A stretch of 64,000 bases of DNA from the NCBI GenBank assembly GCA_025350645.1, contig JANXXM010000092.1, forward strand, positions 56,266-120,265, given 5' to 3'. The notes below the pieces were generated by a model. It saw only the letters and a list, made by a program, of their open reading frames with translations, had not been told where the DNA came from and ran no database searches. The translations under genes were made by a program, and so were the position numbers. Below, in pieces: positions 15,247 to 23,758 of the stretch. Positions within the stretch are counted from its first letter, which is position 1; each line of letters opens with the position of its first letter. This stretch comes from Ferruginibacter sp. Lineage in GTDB: Bacteria > Bacteroidota > Bacteroidia > Chitinophagales > Chitinophagaceae.

Positions 15247-16791
15247 TTATTCTCTTTTTCGCCTTCTCAAAATGATGGCAGCATTGCTGCTAAGATCTGC
15301 ACTAAAACGAACTTCGTAAGTAGATGAGCCATCTTTTATTACGAGCAGCCCTGTGTTTGGCGGTATAGCACCAAGGTTTTCTGCATACATTACCAGGCTC
15401 ACAGAGTCCGGTGTATTCGCATCAAAATAAATGGTATGCACATTGGGTTTTAAATTGAGGCCCTGCTTTGCAATAATTACTTTTCCGTTGAGCAAAACAC
15501 TTACCGTATCTCCATCTATTTCTCCATTATCGTATAAGGTAAGTTGCAGGCTATCTGTTTTGTAATAAATAGATTGTACGGATGTAGTTGTTCTTTTATC
15601 TGCTTCTAATGCGGCATCTTTTCTCAAAGCAATTGCATTTACTGCGGCAGTAGTTTTTTGCACAACTAGTACAGTTGCGTTTGCTGCTGTTGCTGGTGTA
15701 GCTTTACTTACAACAGGTTTGGCTGCTGTAACCGGCACTGCTGTTCTGGCAATTATTTTCTCTTTACTATCTGCTTTTGCAATCCTATTATCTGCTGGTT
15801 TTATTGCGGTAGATGGAGTAGCAATTTTAGCAACCGATTTAGTTTCTGCGACAGGCTTTTCATTAACTTTTGTACTAACGGGTTCTGCTTTTTTTGGTAC
15901 AGGAATAATTTTAACCACCGCAGTTTCAGCAGGTTTTTTAATAGCTTTTACAATCATATTGCCTGCAGGCTTTTCAACAATAATAATCGGTGCTTTTTCT
16001 GTAGTAATATTTTTTGCAGTTAATATTTTTTCGGGTTCTGGTACGGTTATTTGTATAGTGGCTATTTCTTTTTGCGTAGCTATGGCTCCAGCTTTTGCAA
16101 TAGCCGTTTTTTGCATATCAATATCTTTTGGTTTTAATACTTTTTCGGGTAAGGGTTCTGCTGTTTCCTTTGCTATACTATTTTCATCTGCTGTTATTTT
16201 TATTACAGGGGCAATTTTGGGTGCTTTGGCAAACGATAGTTCATCTGCCAGTTTTAATTTTTGCAGCGTTTGAAATATTTCTGTAGTTGCGTACGCTACA
16301 TTTTTTTCTATTTGGGCAGTGCCTGTTGCGCTTAAAAATCTTTTTGTTTTATTGGTTACCCATGTGCCGTTCAACTGCATTTTATCTTTATCGCCGCTTA
16401 GTTGCATGGTCATTATTTTTCGCAGTTCGCCTGGCTGTGCTATAGTAGATGCTTTCTTTATCTGTTTATCATCTTCAATAATTACCTGGTCGTTTTCTTT
16501 TTTGATAGTATGTTCTCTAAATACAATTTGCTTTACGGTATCCTGTAAAAATTCTATGCGGGAGTAGCCGGTAAGTTTACCTTTTTCTTCACTTATAGTT
16601 AATTGAAACTTGCAGGTTTGCTTTGTAGAATCTACATAAAAAGTACCCTTCCATACACCAGTAATATCTTGTGCAAAAGAGAAAAAGGGAATGACAAGGA
16701 AGAAGACGAGGAGAAGTGGCCTCACCCTTACCTCTCTCCTGGGGAGAGGGCACAGCTCTTTGGTTTGTAATATTTGGTTAGTTTTTTTCAA
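15247..16791 (-). CDS. Large secreted protein with low-complexity linker, function unknown
   Basis: The 514-residue protein has a signal peptide ending LLLVFFLVIPFFSFAQ, an N-terminal beta-rich domain (DITGVWKGTFYVDSTKQTCK through SGDKDKMQLNGTWVT, lipocalin-like in look), a linker of ~210 residues (about 180-390) rich in Ala, Lys, Pro, Val and Thr, and a C-terminal beta domain (LQLTLYDNGEIDGDTVSVLL to the end) of a kind found in other Bacteroidota exported proteins. The region before the signal peptide (KELCPLPRREVRVR) is encoded by a palindromic repeat at 16720-16757. Function is not known. Confidence 0.75.
   Translation of the reverse strand: MKKTNQILQTKELCPLPRREVRVRPLLLVFFLVIPFFSFAQDITGVWKGTFYVDSTKQTCKFQLTISEEKGKLTGYSRIEFLQDTVKQIVFREHTIKKENDQVIIEDDKQIKKASTIAQPGELRKIMTMQLSGDKDKMQLNGTWVTNKTKRFLSATGTAQIEKNVAYATTEIFQTLQKLKLADELSFAKAPKIAPVIKITADENSIAKETAEPLPEKVLKPKDIDMQKTAIAKAGAIATQKEIATIQITVPEPEKILTAKNITTEKAPIIIVEKPAGNMIVKAIKKPAETAVVKIIPVPKKAEPVSTKVNEKPVAETKSVAKIATPSTAIKPADNRIAKADSKEKIIARTAVPVTAAKPVVSKATPATAANATVLVVQKTTAAVNAIALRKDAALEADKRTTTSVQSIYYKTDSLQLTLYDNGEIDGDTVSVLLNGKVIIAKQGLNLKPNVHTIYFDANTPDSVSLVMYAENLGAIPPNTGLLVIKDGSSTYEVRFSADLSSNAAIILRRRKRE
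16720..16757 (-). repeat. Palindromic repeat inside the 5' coding region
   Basis: The minus strand reads TGCCCTCTCCCCAGGAGAG, then AGGTAAGGGTGAGG. CCTCTCC and GGAGAGG are inverted repeats. Similar CCCTCTCC...GGTGAGG units are familiar as intergenic repeats in Bacteroidota (recollection). Here it is in frame and encodes the basic stretch in front of the signal peptide of the secreted protein. Confidence 0.5.
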
Positions 16792-16945
16792 ATCTGAATA
16801 TTGCTCATTTTATTGCTGAGTATAGAAAAAATGTACGAGAGTGTGCGACCCTACAGTTTGTGCAGGGCAAGCAGCCAATAAAGATGAACATTGCTGCTGC
16901 CTTTGACGAGTAAGAAATAAAAATTGCATTATCATATTATAAAAT

Positions 16946-16978
16946 AAAAAAACCACCTTTTTTTAAAAGGCGGTTTTA
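16946..16978 (-). terminator. Intrinsic terminator of rho
   Basis: On the minus strand AACCGCCTTTT and AAAAGGTGGTT pair (one G-U) around a short A-rich loop and are followed by a T-rich tract (TTTTTATTTTATAAT). It lies ~30 bases after the rho stop codon. Confidence 0.75.
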
Positions 16979-17008
16979 AAATATAATAACGATTATTTTC
17001 TAAAAATA

Positions 17009-18655
17009 TTATCCATTCATGCTGGTTAAAAACTCTGCATTGTCTTTTGTGCCTCTCATATTTTTAAGCAACGTATTCAATGCTTCTTCTGGGTTCATAT
17101 CGGCCATGTGCTTGCGCAATACCCACATGCGCTGAAAGGTATCTTTATCCAGTAACAAATCATCTCTGCGGGTGCTGGATGCTACGATATCAATAGCTGG
17201 ATAAATGCGGCGGTTAGATAATTTACGCTCCAGTTGTAATTCCATATTACCCGTTCCTTTAAATTCTTCAAAAATAACTTCGTCCATTTTACTGCCTGTA
17301 TCTACCAACGCAGTTGCAATAATTGTGAGCGATCCACCATTTTCTATTTTACGTGCCGCACCAAAAAACTGCTTTGGTTTTTGCATAGCATTTGCTTCCA
17401 CACCACCGCTCAATACTTTACCACTGCTTGGTGCAACGGTATTATGTGCTCTTGCCAAACGGGTAATGGAGTCCAGTAAAATAACCACATCATGCCCGCA
17501 CTCTACTAAGCGCTTTGCTTTGTTTAATGCAATGGTAGAAACCTTTACATGCTTTTCTGCAGGCTCATCAAAGGTAGATGCTATCACTTCCGCCTTTACA
17601 CTACGTTCCATATCTGTAACTTCTTCCGGCCGTTCATCTACCAATACAATCATCAGGTAGCATTCCGGGTGGTTTTCTGCTATTGCATTTGCAAGCTCTT
17701 TTAGCAACATAGTTTTACCCGTTTTTGGTTGTGCTACAATGAGCCCACGCTGACCTTTACCAATGGGTGTAAACAAATCCATTATTCTTGTACTGTAATT
17801 ATCGCTGCGTGTGGTAAGGTTTAATTTTTCAAAAGGAAACAATGGTGTTAAATAATCAAACGGCACCCTGTCTCTTACTTCTTCCGGCGATTTGCCGTTG
17901 ATGGTGGTAACTTTTAATAACGCAAAATATTTTTCGCCTTCCTTCGGCGGACGAACAGATCCAAAAACAGTATCTCCCGTTTTTAAACCAAATAATTTTA
18001 TTTGTGAAGGGGATACATAAATATCATCAGGGGAAGAAAGATAATTGTAATCGCTGCTTCTTAAAAAGCCGTACCCATCGGGCATCATTTCCAGCACACC
18101 TTCGCCTTGTACAATACCATCAAACTCTATATTAAAAACCGGTTGTTCTTTTGGCCGGTGTTGCTGGCGTTGTTCCCTGGGTACAAACACGGGCTCTTCC
18201 ATTGCCACTTCTGGTTGTTGTATATCTTCTTCCTGCAGCATTTGTGCAATGGCAGCAGGTATGGTGGTTTGCTCGCCTGTTATGGGCTGCAGGTCTTCGT
18301 CCTGGTCTTGCTGTGGCTGTGTTTCTTCTGTTTTTATTTTTTTTGATGGCTTTTTTTCTACATCAGCTCTTTTGGCTCTTGGGGCAGGAGGTTCCTTAGG
18401 CGCAGATGCAATTGTCGTTTTTTCTGCCGCAAATAATGGAGCAGACTGTGAATCATCATCCGTTTTTATAATCCTTTTTCTTTTCGGTTTTTCGGTATCG
18501 GCTGCTTTCTCCGCTGCCGCAGTGGTCTGGTTGTCCATAATAGCACTTACAAGATCCTGCTTGCCAAGTTTTTTTAAGTTAGGGATGTTTAATCCTTCTG
18601 CAATATCATGCAGTTCAGTAACGAGGAGGTCGTTCAGTTGTGTTATGTCGTACAT
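17009..18655 (-). CDS. rho: Transcription termination factor Rho
   Basis: Rho is a hexameric RNA-dependent ATPase ending transcripts. From ATG 18655 the protein has 548 residues: an N-terminal Rho_N helical domain ([20 protein letters not shown]), a charged low-complexity insertion of about 130 residues (about 45-175, rich in Lys, Glu, Pro, Gln), the RNA-binding cold-shock-like domain ([20 protein letters not shown]), and the ATPase core with Walker A PKTGKT near residue 310 and the R-loop region after it. A longer frame to 18805 would add 50 non-conserved residues. The insertion is characteristic of Bacteroidota Rho. Confidence 0.96.
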   Translation of the reverse strand: MYDITQLNDLLVTELHDIAEGLNIPNLKKLGKQDLVSAIMDNQTTAAAEKAADTEKPKRKRIIKTDDDSQSAPLFAAEKTTIASAPKEPPAPRAKRADVEKKPSKKIKTEETQPQQDQDEDLQPITGEQTTIPAAIAQMLQEEDIQQPEVAMEEPVFVPREQRQQHRPKEQPVFNIEFDGIVQGEGVLEMMPDGYGFLRSSDYNYLSSPDDIYVSPSQIKLFGLKTGDTVFGSVRPPKEGEKYFALLKVTTINGKSPEEVRDRVPFDYLTPLFPFEKLNLTTRSDNYSTRIMDLFTPIGKGQRGLIVAQPKTGKTMLLKELANAIAENHPECYLMIVLVDERPEEVTDMERSVKAEVIASTFDEPAEKHVKVSTIALNKAKRLVECGHDVVILLDSITRLARAHNTVAPSSGKVLSGGVEANAMQKPKQFFGAARKIENGGSLTIIATALVDTGSKMDEVIFEEFKGTGNMELQLERKLSNRRIYPAIDIVASSTRRDDLLLDKDTFQRMWVLRKHMADMNPEEALNTLLKNMRGTKDNAEFLTSMNG

Positions 18656-19095
18656 AAAATATAAAAGAGATGCGTTGTCAAAAAAATTTTGCTCTAGCTT
18701 ACTTGAAATTGAGGTTGAAAATTTGTTCTTTGGTTGAAAGCATTTACATGGCAGAAACCATATATTAAGGTAATTAAACACTACTCCCAATGCAATAATA
18801 CGCACATTTTTACAAATAGCGCAAATTTTGTTGGAAAGTTATTCTTTTTAATAATGCCCAGTAATTTAAAGCTGTACAAAAAAAATTACAATAGTATTTT
18901 AGCTGGTTGTTATAGTTTTTTAACTGGTTGTTATGAGCCTGTATAACTATAAAGCCACAATGGCTACAATGTTGGGGTAAATTATAGCGTTTGTTCAGTG
19001 GCAAAAGCCAGTCTATATCTATTAATTAATAGCAAATGTAACCGGCTGCCTTCTGTATGCCGGCTGCCGTGCCGGCATCCAATCCGGGCTAAGCT
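18656..19095. other. Intergenic region upstream of rho with short repeats
   Basis: No gene is visible. There are two imperfect direct repeats of AGCTGGTTGTTATAG type (18901-18936) and a GC-rich hairpin TGCCGGC/GCCGGCA at about 19057-19078, which stands out in AT-rich sequence. The rho promoter must lie here, but I did not find a clear TAnnTTTG box. Confidence 0.5.
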
Positions 19096-19407
19096 TTAAA
19101 AAACCATGATCACTTCTTCCTCCGTGTCATGCCCAAATTTGTTTCTGCCATAAAATCGGAACATTTACCATTTTTGCCCACAATAAATCTTACGATAACT
19201 TTATACACTCCCCGCCTTGCATGCTTTCTTACAGGTACATTTGCATTAATATTTTTTTTGTAAAAATTTTTGGAATTCTGCCCCGCCGCCCGGGAATATG
19301 GCTTCTTCCTCCACCTTTTCAAAAACAATTGTTGTAACTTCATTTTTTTCCTGAGCTGCAGCACATAGCCCTATAAGAGCAATAAATAAAATTAAAACGA
19401 TATACTT
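19096..19407 (-). pseudogene. TonB C-terminal-domain protein, frameshifted remnant
   Basis: On the minus strand, KYIVLILFIALIGLCAAAQE (a signal peptide without a start codon) leads into EEEAIFPGGGAEFQKFLQK in one frame, continues in a second frame as NINANVPVRKHARRGVYKVI and VRFIVGKNGKCSDFMAETNL, and returns to the first type of frame for HDTEEEVIMVF before TAA 19096. This matches the short exported Bacteroidota proteins with a TonB C-terminal fold (FPGG...W/F.KFL..., then VP...G.Y.V.V.FIV...G). The absent ATG and two frameshifts show it is dead. Confidence 0.8.
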
Positions 19408-19410
19408 TTA

Positions 19411-19545
19411 TTTAAAATTATTTTACAAAAAAATACTGGTTTAATGCTGTTTTATTAAGGCCTTTTTTTTGTAATTTATTACCTTCGCCCCATGCAACCA
19501 CTTACTATAAACATTATACAAACAACCCTCGTGTGAGACTATAAA
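19411..19545 (+). repeat. Truncated duplicate of the omega-amidase gene's 5' region
   Basis: This stretch matches 20651-20785 at roughly 80-85% by eye: the upstream AT-rich region, a TTATTACCTTC box and the first 14 codons (ATG 19492, MQPLTINIIQTTLV), which then meet TGA at 19534. Similarity stops shortly afterwards. It forms a direct repeat 1.24 kb from the intact copy, with the secreted hydrolase gene between. Confidence 0.8.
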
Positions 19546-19638
19546 ATTATTTGTATATTTTTAAAGTTGCAATAGTTTTTCAGAAACTGTTCTAGTATGC
19601 AACTATACCAGACAGTTTAAGATTAAAAAAATAATCTA

Positions 19639-20571
19639 ATGCGACAAACATTTTTAATTATAACATTTTTTTTATCGGCACACTTATTTGCTCAAAAGAT
19701 TGACACTGTTTATACAGAAAAAAATGGTGTTATTGAAACTTTATACTTTACACTAATCCCTGAAAAACCATCAAAAGGACTTTTAGTAGTTCTTGGTGGA
19801 TTTAGCTATCCACAACAAACGCTTACAGAAACAAATTTGCCGGCAAAGGCTTGTGCCGCAGGTTATACAGTTCTATTGCCATTTCTTTATAGGGCAGACA
19901 CAGTTGACAGAAATAATTTTTTTGAAACACGTCTTGAATTATTAATTCCCGAAATAATTAAAAAGTACAATGTTCCTAAAAATAAATTTATTATTGGTGG
20001 CCAATCCTGGGCGGGACATCAGGCAATGTTTTATGCAGAGAAGGCATTCAATCCAAATAACAAATCAATAATAAAACCAAATGCCGTTTTTGGCGTTGAT
20101 CCTCCATTAGATTTAAAGAGGTTGTACAATGGTTATATTAGAGCAATGACTATTGACAGCACAAAACGAAAAAATAGTGAAGCCTCAATGATTACAACTA
20201 TTTTCAAAAATCAATTTGGCGGAACACCATTACAGAAACCAAAGGCATACGAAATGGCATCTTCATTTTACAGAGATGCAAAAGATGGAGGCAATGCAAA
20301 ATATCTTACTTCAATTCCAGTTAGACTTTATTCCGACCCTGACATTAACTGGTTTATTACTCAACGAAACGGTTCAGTTGAATGGATAAACCTTGCAGAT
20401 ATAACAGCATGTATTGTTCAGTTGCGACTTTTAGGAAATAAAAAAGCTGAATATATTTCTTGCCTGGGAAAAGGCTTTTTACCAGACGGAGAAAGACACC
20501 CACATTCATTTTCAATGTTAGACGCAGACGAATTTATACTTTGGGCAGACAAAGTGCTTGATGTGAAATAG
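19639..20571 (+). CDS. Secreted alpha/beta-hydrolase-like protein
   Basis: The 310-residue protein starts with a signal peptide (MRQTFLIITFFLSAHLFAQ). The mature part has a strand-rich N-terminus (GLLVVLGGFSYPQQTL) and a nucleophile-elbow motif GGQSWAGHQAMFYAEK near residue 123 (Gly-x-Ser-x-x-Gly), suggesting an esterase or peptidase of the alpha/beta-hydrolase fold; the C-terminal GERHPHSFSMLD could hold the catalytic His. Substrate unknown. It is flanked by direct repeats of the next gene's 5' region and is probably acquired. No cassette-type motif follows it. Confidence 0.7.
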   Translation: MRQTFLIITFFLSAHLFAQKIDTVYTEKNGVIETLYFTLIPEKPSKGLLVVLGGFSYPQQTLTETNLPAKACAAGYTVLLPFLYRADTVDRNNFFETRLELLIPEIIKKYNVPKNKFIIGGQSWAGHQAMFYAEKAFNPNNKSIIKPNAVFGVDPPLDLKRLYNGYIRAMTIDSTKRKNSEASMITTIFKNQFGGTPLQKPKAYEMASSFYRDAKDGGNAKYLTSIPVRLYSDPDINWFITQRNGSVEWINLADITACIVQLRLLGNKKAEYISCLGKGFLPDGERHPHSFSMLDADEFILWADKVLDVK

Positions 20572-20650
20572 ATGCAACTTTCGCCGGGGTATTGTGTGGT
20601 AATTTTATATCTTTTTTAAGCTTTTTACTTTATAAGTAATATGCTCTTCA

Positions 20651-20785
20651 TTTAAAATTGTTTTATCAAAATACTGGTTTAATACCATTTTTATTAATAC
20701 CTTTTTTGTGTAATTTATTACCTTCACAAAATGCAGCCACTTACCATAAGCATTATACAAACCAGCCTTGTGTGGGAAAATAAAG
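20651..20785 (+). repeat. Intact copy of the duplicated omega-amidase 5' region
   Basis: This is the second member of the direct repeat described at 19411-19545. It comprises the presumed promoter region (TTATTACCTTC before the ATG) and the first ~18 codons of the functional gene. Confidence 0.8.
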
Positions 20786-21525
20786 CAGCCAATCTTGCTA
20801 TGCTGCTACAAAAAATAAAAGCTATACCACAGGGTACAGAACTGGTTGTATTGCCAGAAATGTTTAGCACAGGTTTTAGTATGCAGCCAGAAAGACTTGC
20901 AGAAAAAATGGACGGAGATACCGTAACATGGATGAAAAATATAGCCGCAGAACAAAAGATAATTATTACCGGCAGCACTATTATTGAAGCAGAAAATAAT
21001 TATTATAACCGACTGCTGTGGATGATGCCAAACGGGCAATACGGCTATTATGACAAGCGCCATCTGTTTGGTTTTGCTAAAGAAAATGATCATTATACAG
21101 CGGGTAATAAAAGATTAATTACACAGGTAAAAGGATGGAAAATAAATATGCAGGTCTGTTACGATTTGCGGTTTCCGGTATGGGCAAGGCAGGCCGCTAA
21201 CAATGCAGGTGAGCCAGAATTTGATATGATTATTTATGTAGCCAATTGGCCGGAACGCCGCAGCCATGCCTGGAAAACATTGCTTACCGCCAGGGCTATA
21301 GAAAACCAGTGTTATGTAATTGGGGTAAATCGCACCGGTACAGATGGAAACAATATTTACCATAGCGGAGATTCCATGATCATAGACCCGCTGGGCGAAA
21401 CACTCTACCACAAGGCCGATGCCGAAGACATATTTACCATCACCCTTCAAAAAGAAGCTTTAGAAGAAGTAAGGCGTAGATTTCCATTTTTAAAAGATGG
21501 TGATGCTTTTGATATAAAGATGTGA
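20731..21525 (+). CDS. yafV: Nitrilase-superfamily omega-amidase
   Basis: This enzyme family hydrolyses alpha-ketoglutaramate and alpha-ketosuccinamate, waste products of glutamine and asparagine transamination, and appears in the methionine salvage context. The 264-residue protein shows the catalytic triad: Glu43 in LPEMFSTGFSM, Lys109 in YYDKRHLFGF and Cys143 in MQVCYDLRFPVW. The MFSTGF and DKRHLF blocks fit the YafV type rather than beta-ureidopropionases. It is a single gene ahead of uvrB, and its 5' part is duplicated upstream. Confidence 0.9.
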   Translation: MQPLTISIIQTSLVWENKAANLAMLLQKIKAIPQGTELVVLPEMFSTGFSMQPERLAEKMDGDTVTWMKNIAAEQKIIITGSTIIEAENNYYNRLLWMMPNGQYGYYDKRHLFGFAKENDHYTAGNKRLITQVKGWKINMQVCYDLRFPVWARQAANNAGEPEFDMIIYVANWPERRSHAWKTLLTARAIENQCYVIGVNRTGTDGNNIYHSGDSMIIDPLGETLYHKADAEDIFTITLQKEALEEVRRRFPFLKDGDAFDIKM

Positions 21526-21667
21526 TGCCATCTTGTTTAATAAGCAGGAATTAAAATGATATTGATAAAATGATATTGTGTGATTTTATAAACAAACTAC
21601 AGTTATGTTTATTTTGTTACTTGTAAACATAGCCAAACAATGCACCTCATTGTTGGCAAACCTTTTT

Positions 21668-21675
21668 TAAATTTG
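21668..21675 (+). promoter_or_regulatory. -7 promoter box of uvrB
   Basis: TAAATTTG matches TAnnTTTG, with TTG triplets 13-16 bases upstream (CATTGTTGGC), spacing slightly short. It ends 17 bases before the TTG start of uvrB, with an in-frame TAA at 21678, which supports TTG initiation. Confidence 0.5.
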
Positions 21676-21692
21676 TATAAAATATTATTCCA

Positions 21693-23732
21693 TTGTCTTC
21701 ATTTAAAATAGCTTCTTTTTATAACCCAGCGGGCGACCAGCCCACCGCCATTGCAGAACTTACTGACGGAATTTTTAATGGTGAAAAACACCAGACATTA
21801 CTTGGCGTAACCGGTAGCGGAAAAACATTTACCATAGCAAATGTTATTGAAAATGTGCAGCGGCCTACGCTTGTACTCACGCATAACAAAACACTTGTAG
21901 CCCAGTTGTATGGGGAGTTTAAGCAGTTTTTTCCTGATAATGCGGTAGGTTACTTTGTAAGTTATTACGACTATTATCAGCCCGAAGCGTATATGCCCAG
22001 CAGCAATACTTACATAGAAAAAGACCTGAGTATAAATGAGGAATTGGATAAACTTCGCCTGCAGGCAACGGCACAATTACTAAGCGGCAGAAGAGATATT
22101 ATTGTGGTAGCCAGTGTGAGCTGTATTTATGGTATGGGAAACCCGGTAGAATATGAAAACGGAATTATAAGAATAAGAAAAGGACAAATAATAAGCAGGC
22201 AGGCTTTTTTGCATGCCCTCGTAAACAGCTTGTACCAGCGCAGCCAGGGCGATTTTACCCGGGGTACTTTTAGGGTAAAAGGCGATACGGTAGATATTAA
22301 TTTATCGTACGTGGATTATGGCTACCGCATTAGTTTTTTTGGAGATGAAATAGAAAATATAGAAACGCTGGAACTGAGTACCGGCAAGCGTATAAGCCAG
22401 GTGCAGGATGCGGCAATTTTTCCTGCTACACTATACCTTGCACCAAAAGATATTCAGGCACAGGTTATAAGCGAAATAATAGATGAGTGTACAGCCCAGG
22501 CAACTTACTTTAAAAACTCCGGTAAATTTATAGAGGCACAACGAATAACCGAGCGGGTGAATTATGATATTGAAATGATAAAAGAATTGGGTTATTGCAA
22601 TGGTATTGAAAATTATTCCCGTTTTTTTGACAGGCGCCAGCCTGGTGCAAGGCCTTTTTGCCTGCTGGATTATTTTCCGAAAGATTTTTTATGTGTGATA
22701 GATGAAAGTCACCAAACCATACCACAGGTAAGCGGCATGTACGGCGGCGACAGAAGCAGAAAACTGGTGCTGGTAGATTATGGTTTTCGGTTACCCTCAG
22801 CAATGGATAACCGCCCGCAGAATTTTCATGAATTTGAAAACCTGGTTAATCAAACCATATATGTATCTGCCACGCCCGGCGAGTATGAACTGGAAAAAAG
22901 CGGAGGTGTAGTAGCAGAGCAGGTTGTACGGCCTACAGGGCTGCTGGACCCGCCGATTGAAATTCGCCCATCTGTAAACCAGATAGATGATTTACTGGAT
23001 GAAATTGACAAACGCATAAAAATGGGAGATCGCATTTTGGTAACTACACTTACCAAACGCATGGCAGAAGAAATGGACAGTTACCTGCACCGCATCAATA
23101 TAAAAAGCAAATACATACACAGTAATGTGCATACGCTGGATAGGATAGAAATTTTAAGAGAACTGCGCCTGGGTATTATAGATGTATTGGTTGGTGTAAA
23201 CTTATTGAGAGAAGGATTGGATTTGCCGGAAGTTTCGCTGGTGGCAATTTTAGATGCAGATAAAGAAGGTTTTTTGCGCAATGAAAGAAGCCTTACACAA
23301 ACGGCTGGCAGGGCAGCAAGAAATGTAAATGGTCTTGTAATTTTTTATGCAGATAAAATTACGGATAGCATGCAAAAAACAATAGATGAAACTACCCGCC
23401 GCAGAGAAAAACAGGTGGCTTATAATATTGAACATAACATTACGCCTGCTACTATTATAAAAACCAAAGAGCAGGTTTTTGCGCAGGGAAGCGTGTTGGA
23501 TATAAAAGGATATAATGCGGCAAACCCCAGTGCACTGGGGCCAGACGATGAAATTGTAAACCTTGCAGCAGAAGACCAGTCGGTTTATAAAACCATACCC
23601 CAAATGGAAAAAGGCATTGCAAAAATTAAGAAAGATATGGAACGGGCTGCACGGGATCTGGACTTTATGGAAGCAGCTCGGCTTAGAGATGAAATGTTTA
23701 AAATGCAGAAAGAACTTGCGGAAATGAAATAG
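21693..23732 (+). CDS. uvrB: Excinuclease ABC subunit B
   Basis: UvrB is the damage-verifying helicase of nucleotide excision repair. The 679-residue protein begins in the canonical way (FKIASFYNPAGDQPTAIAEL), with Walker A GVTGSGKT near residue 39, the beta-hairpin region YFVSYYDYYQPEAYMP, DESHQTIPQ in motif II, the helicase C-terminal GVNLLREGLDLPEVSLV and a UvrC-binding UVR domain at the end (ERAARDLDFMEAARLRDEM). The start codon is TTG; no ATG is available upstream and the promoter is only 17 bases away. Confidence 0.97.
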   Translation: MSSFKIASFYNPAGDQPTAIAELTDGIFNGEKHQTLLGVTGSGKTFTIANVIENVQRPTLVLTHNKTLVAQLYGEFKQFFPDNAVGYFVSYYDYYQPEAYMPSSNTYIEKDLSINEELDKLRLQATAQLLSGRRDIIVVASVSCIYGMGNPVEYENGIIRIRKGQIISRQAFLHALVNSLYQRSQGDFTRGTFRVKGDTVDINLSYVDYGYRISFFGDEIENIETLELSTGKRISQVQDAAIFPATLYLAPKDIQAQVISEIIDECTAQATYFKNSGKFIEAQRITERVNYDIEMIKELGYCNGIENYSRFFDRRQPGARPFCLLDYFPKDFLCVIDESHQTIPQVSGMYGGDRSRKLVLVDYGFRLPSAMDNRPQNFHEFENLVNQTIYVSATPGEYELEKSGGVVAEQVVRPTGLLDPPIEIRPSVNQIDDLLDEIDKRIKMGDRILVTTLTKRMAEEMDSYLHRINIKSKYIHSNVHTLDRIEILRELRLGIIDVLVGVNLLREGLDLPEVSLVAILDADKEGFLRNERSLTQTAGRAARNVNGLVIFYADKITDSMQKTIDETTRRREKQVAYNIEHNITPATIIKTKEQVFAQGSVLDIKGYNAANPSALGPDDEIVNLAAEDQSVYKTIPQMEKGIAKIKKDMERAARDLDFMEAARLRDEMFKMQKELAEMK

Positions 23733-23758
23733 TAATTAGTATAATTATTTATAAACCA

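Noticed and set aside
15719..16273. 184-codon hydrophobic frame opposite the secreted protein linker
   Set aside because: It is the reverse image of the Ala/Lys/Thr-rich linker, which reads as a false membrane protein in the opposite strand.
18107..18737. Long plus-strand frames opposite the rho N-terminal region
   Set aside because: They mirror the biased composition of the Rho low-complexity insertion and have no independent signals; Rho is clearly the real gene.
18901..18936. Short direct repeats of AGCTGGTTGTTATAG type as a possible CRISPR-like array
   Set aside because: Only two imperfect units without spacers of constant length and no cas genes in the window.
19534..19640. Possible short peptide gene starting at 19492 (14 codons)
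   Set aside because: It is the truncated copy of the omega-amidase 5' end, not an independent gene.
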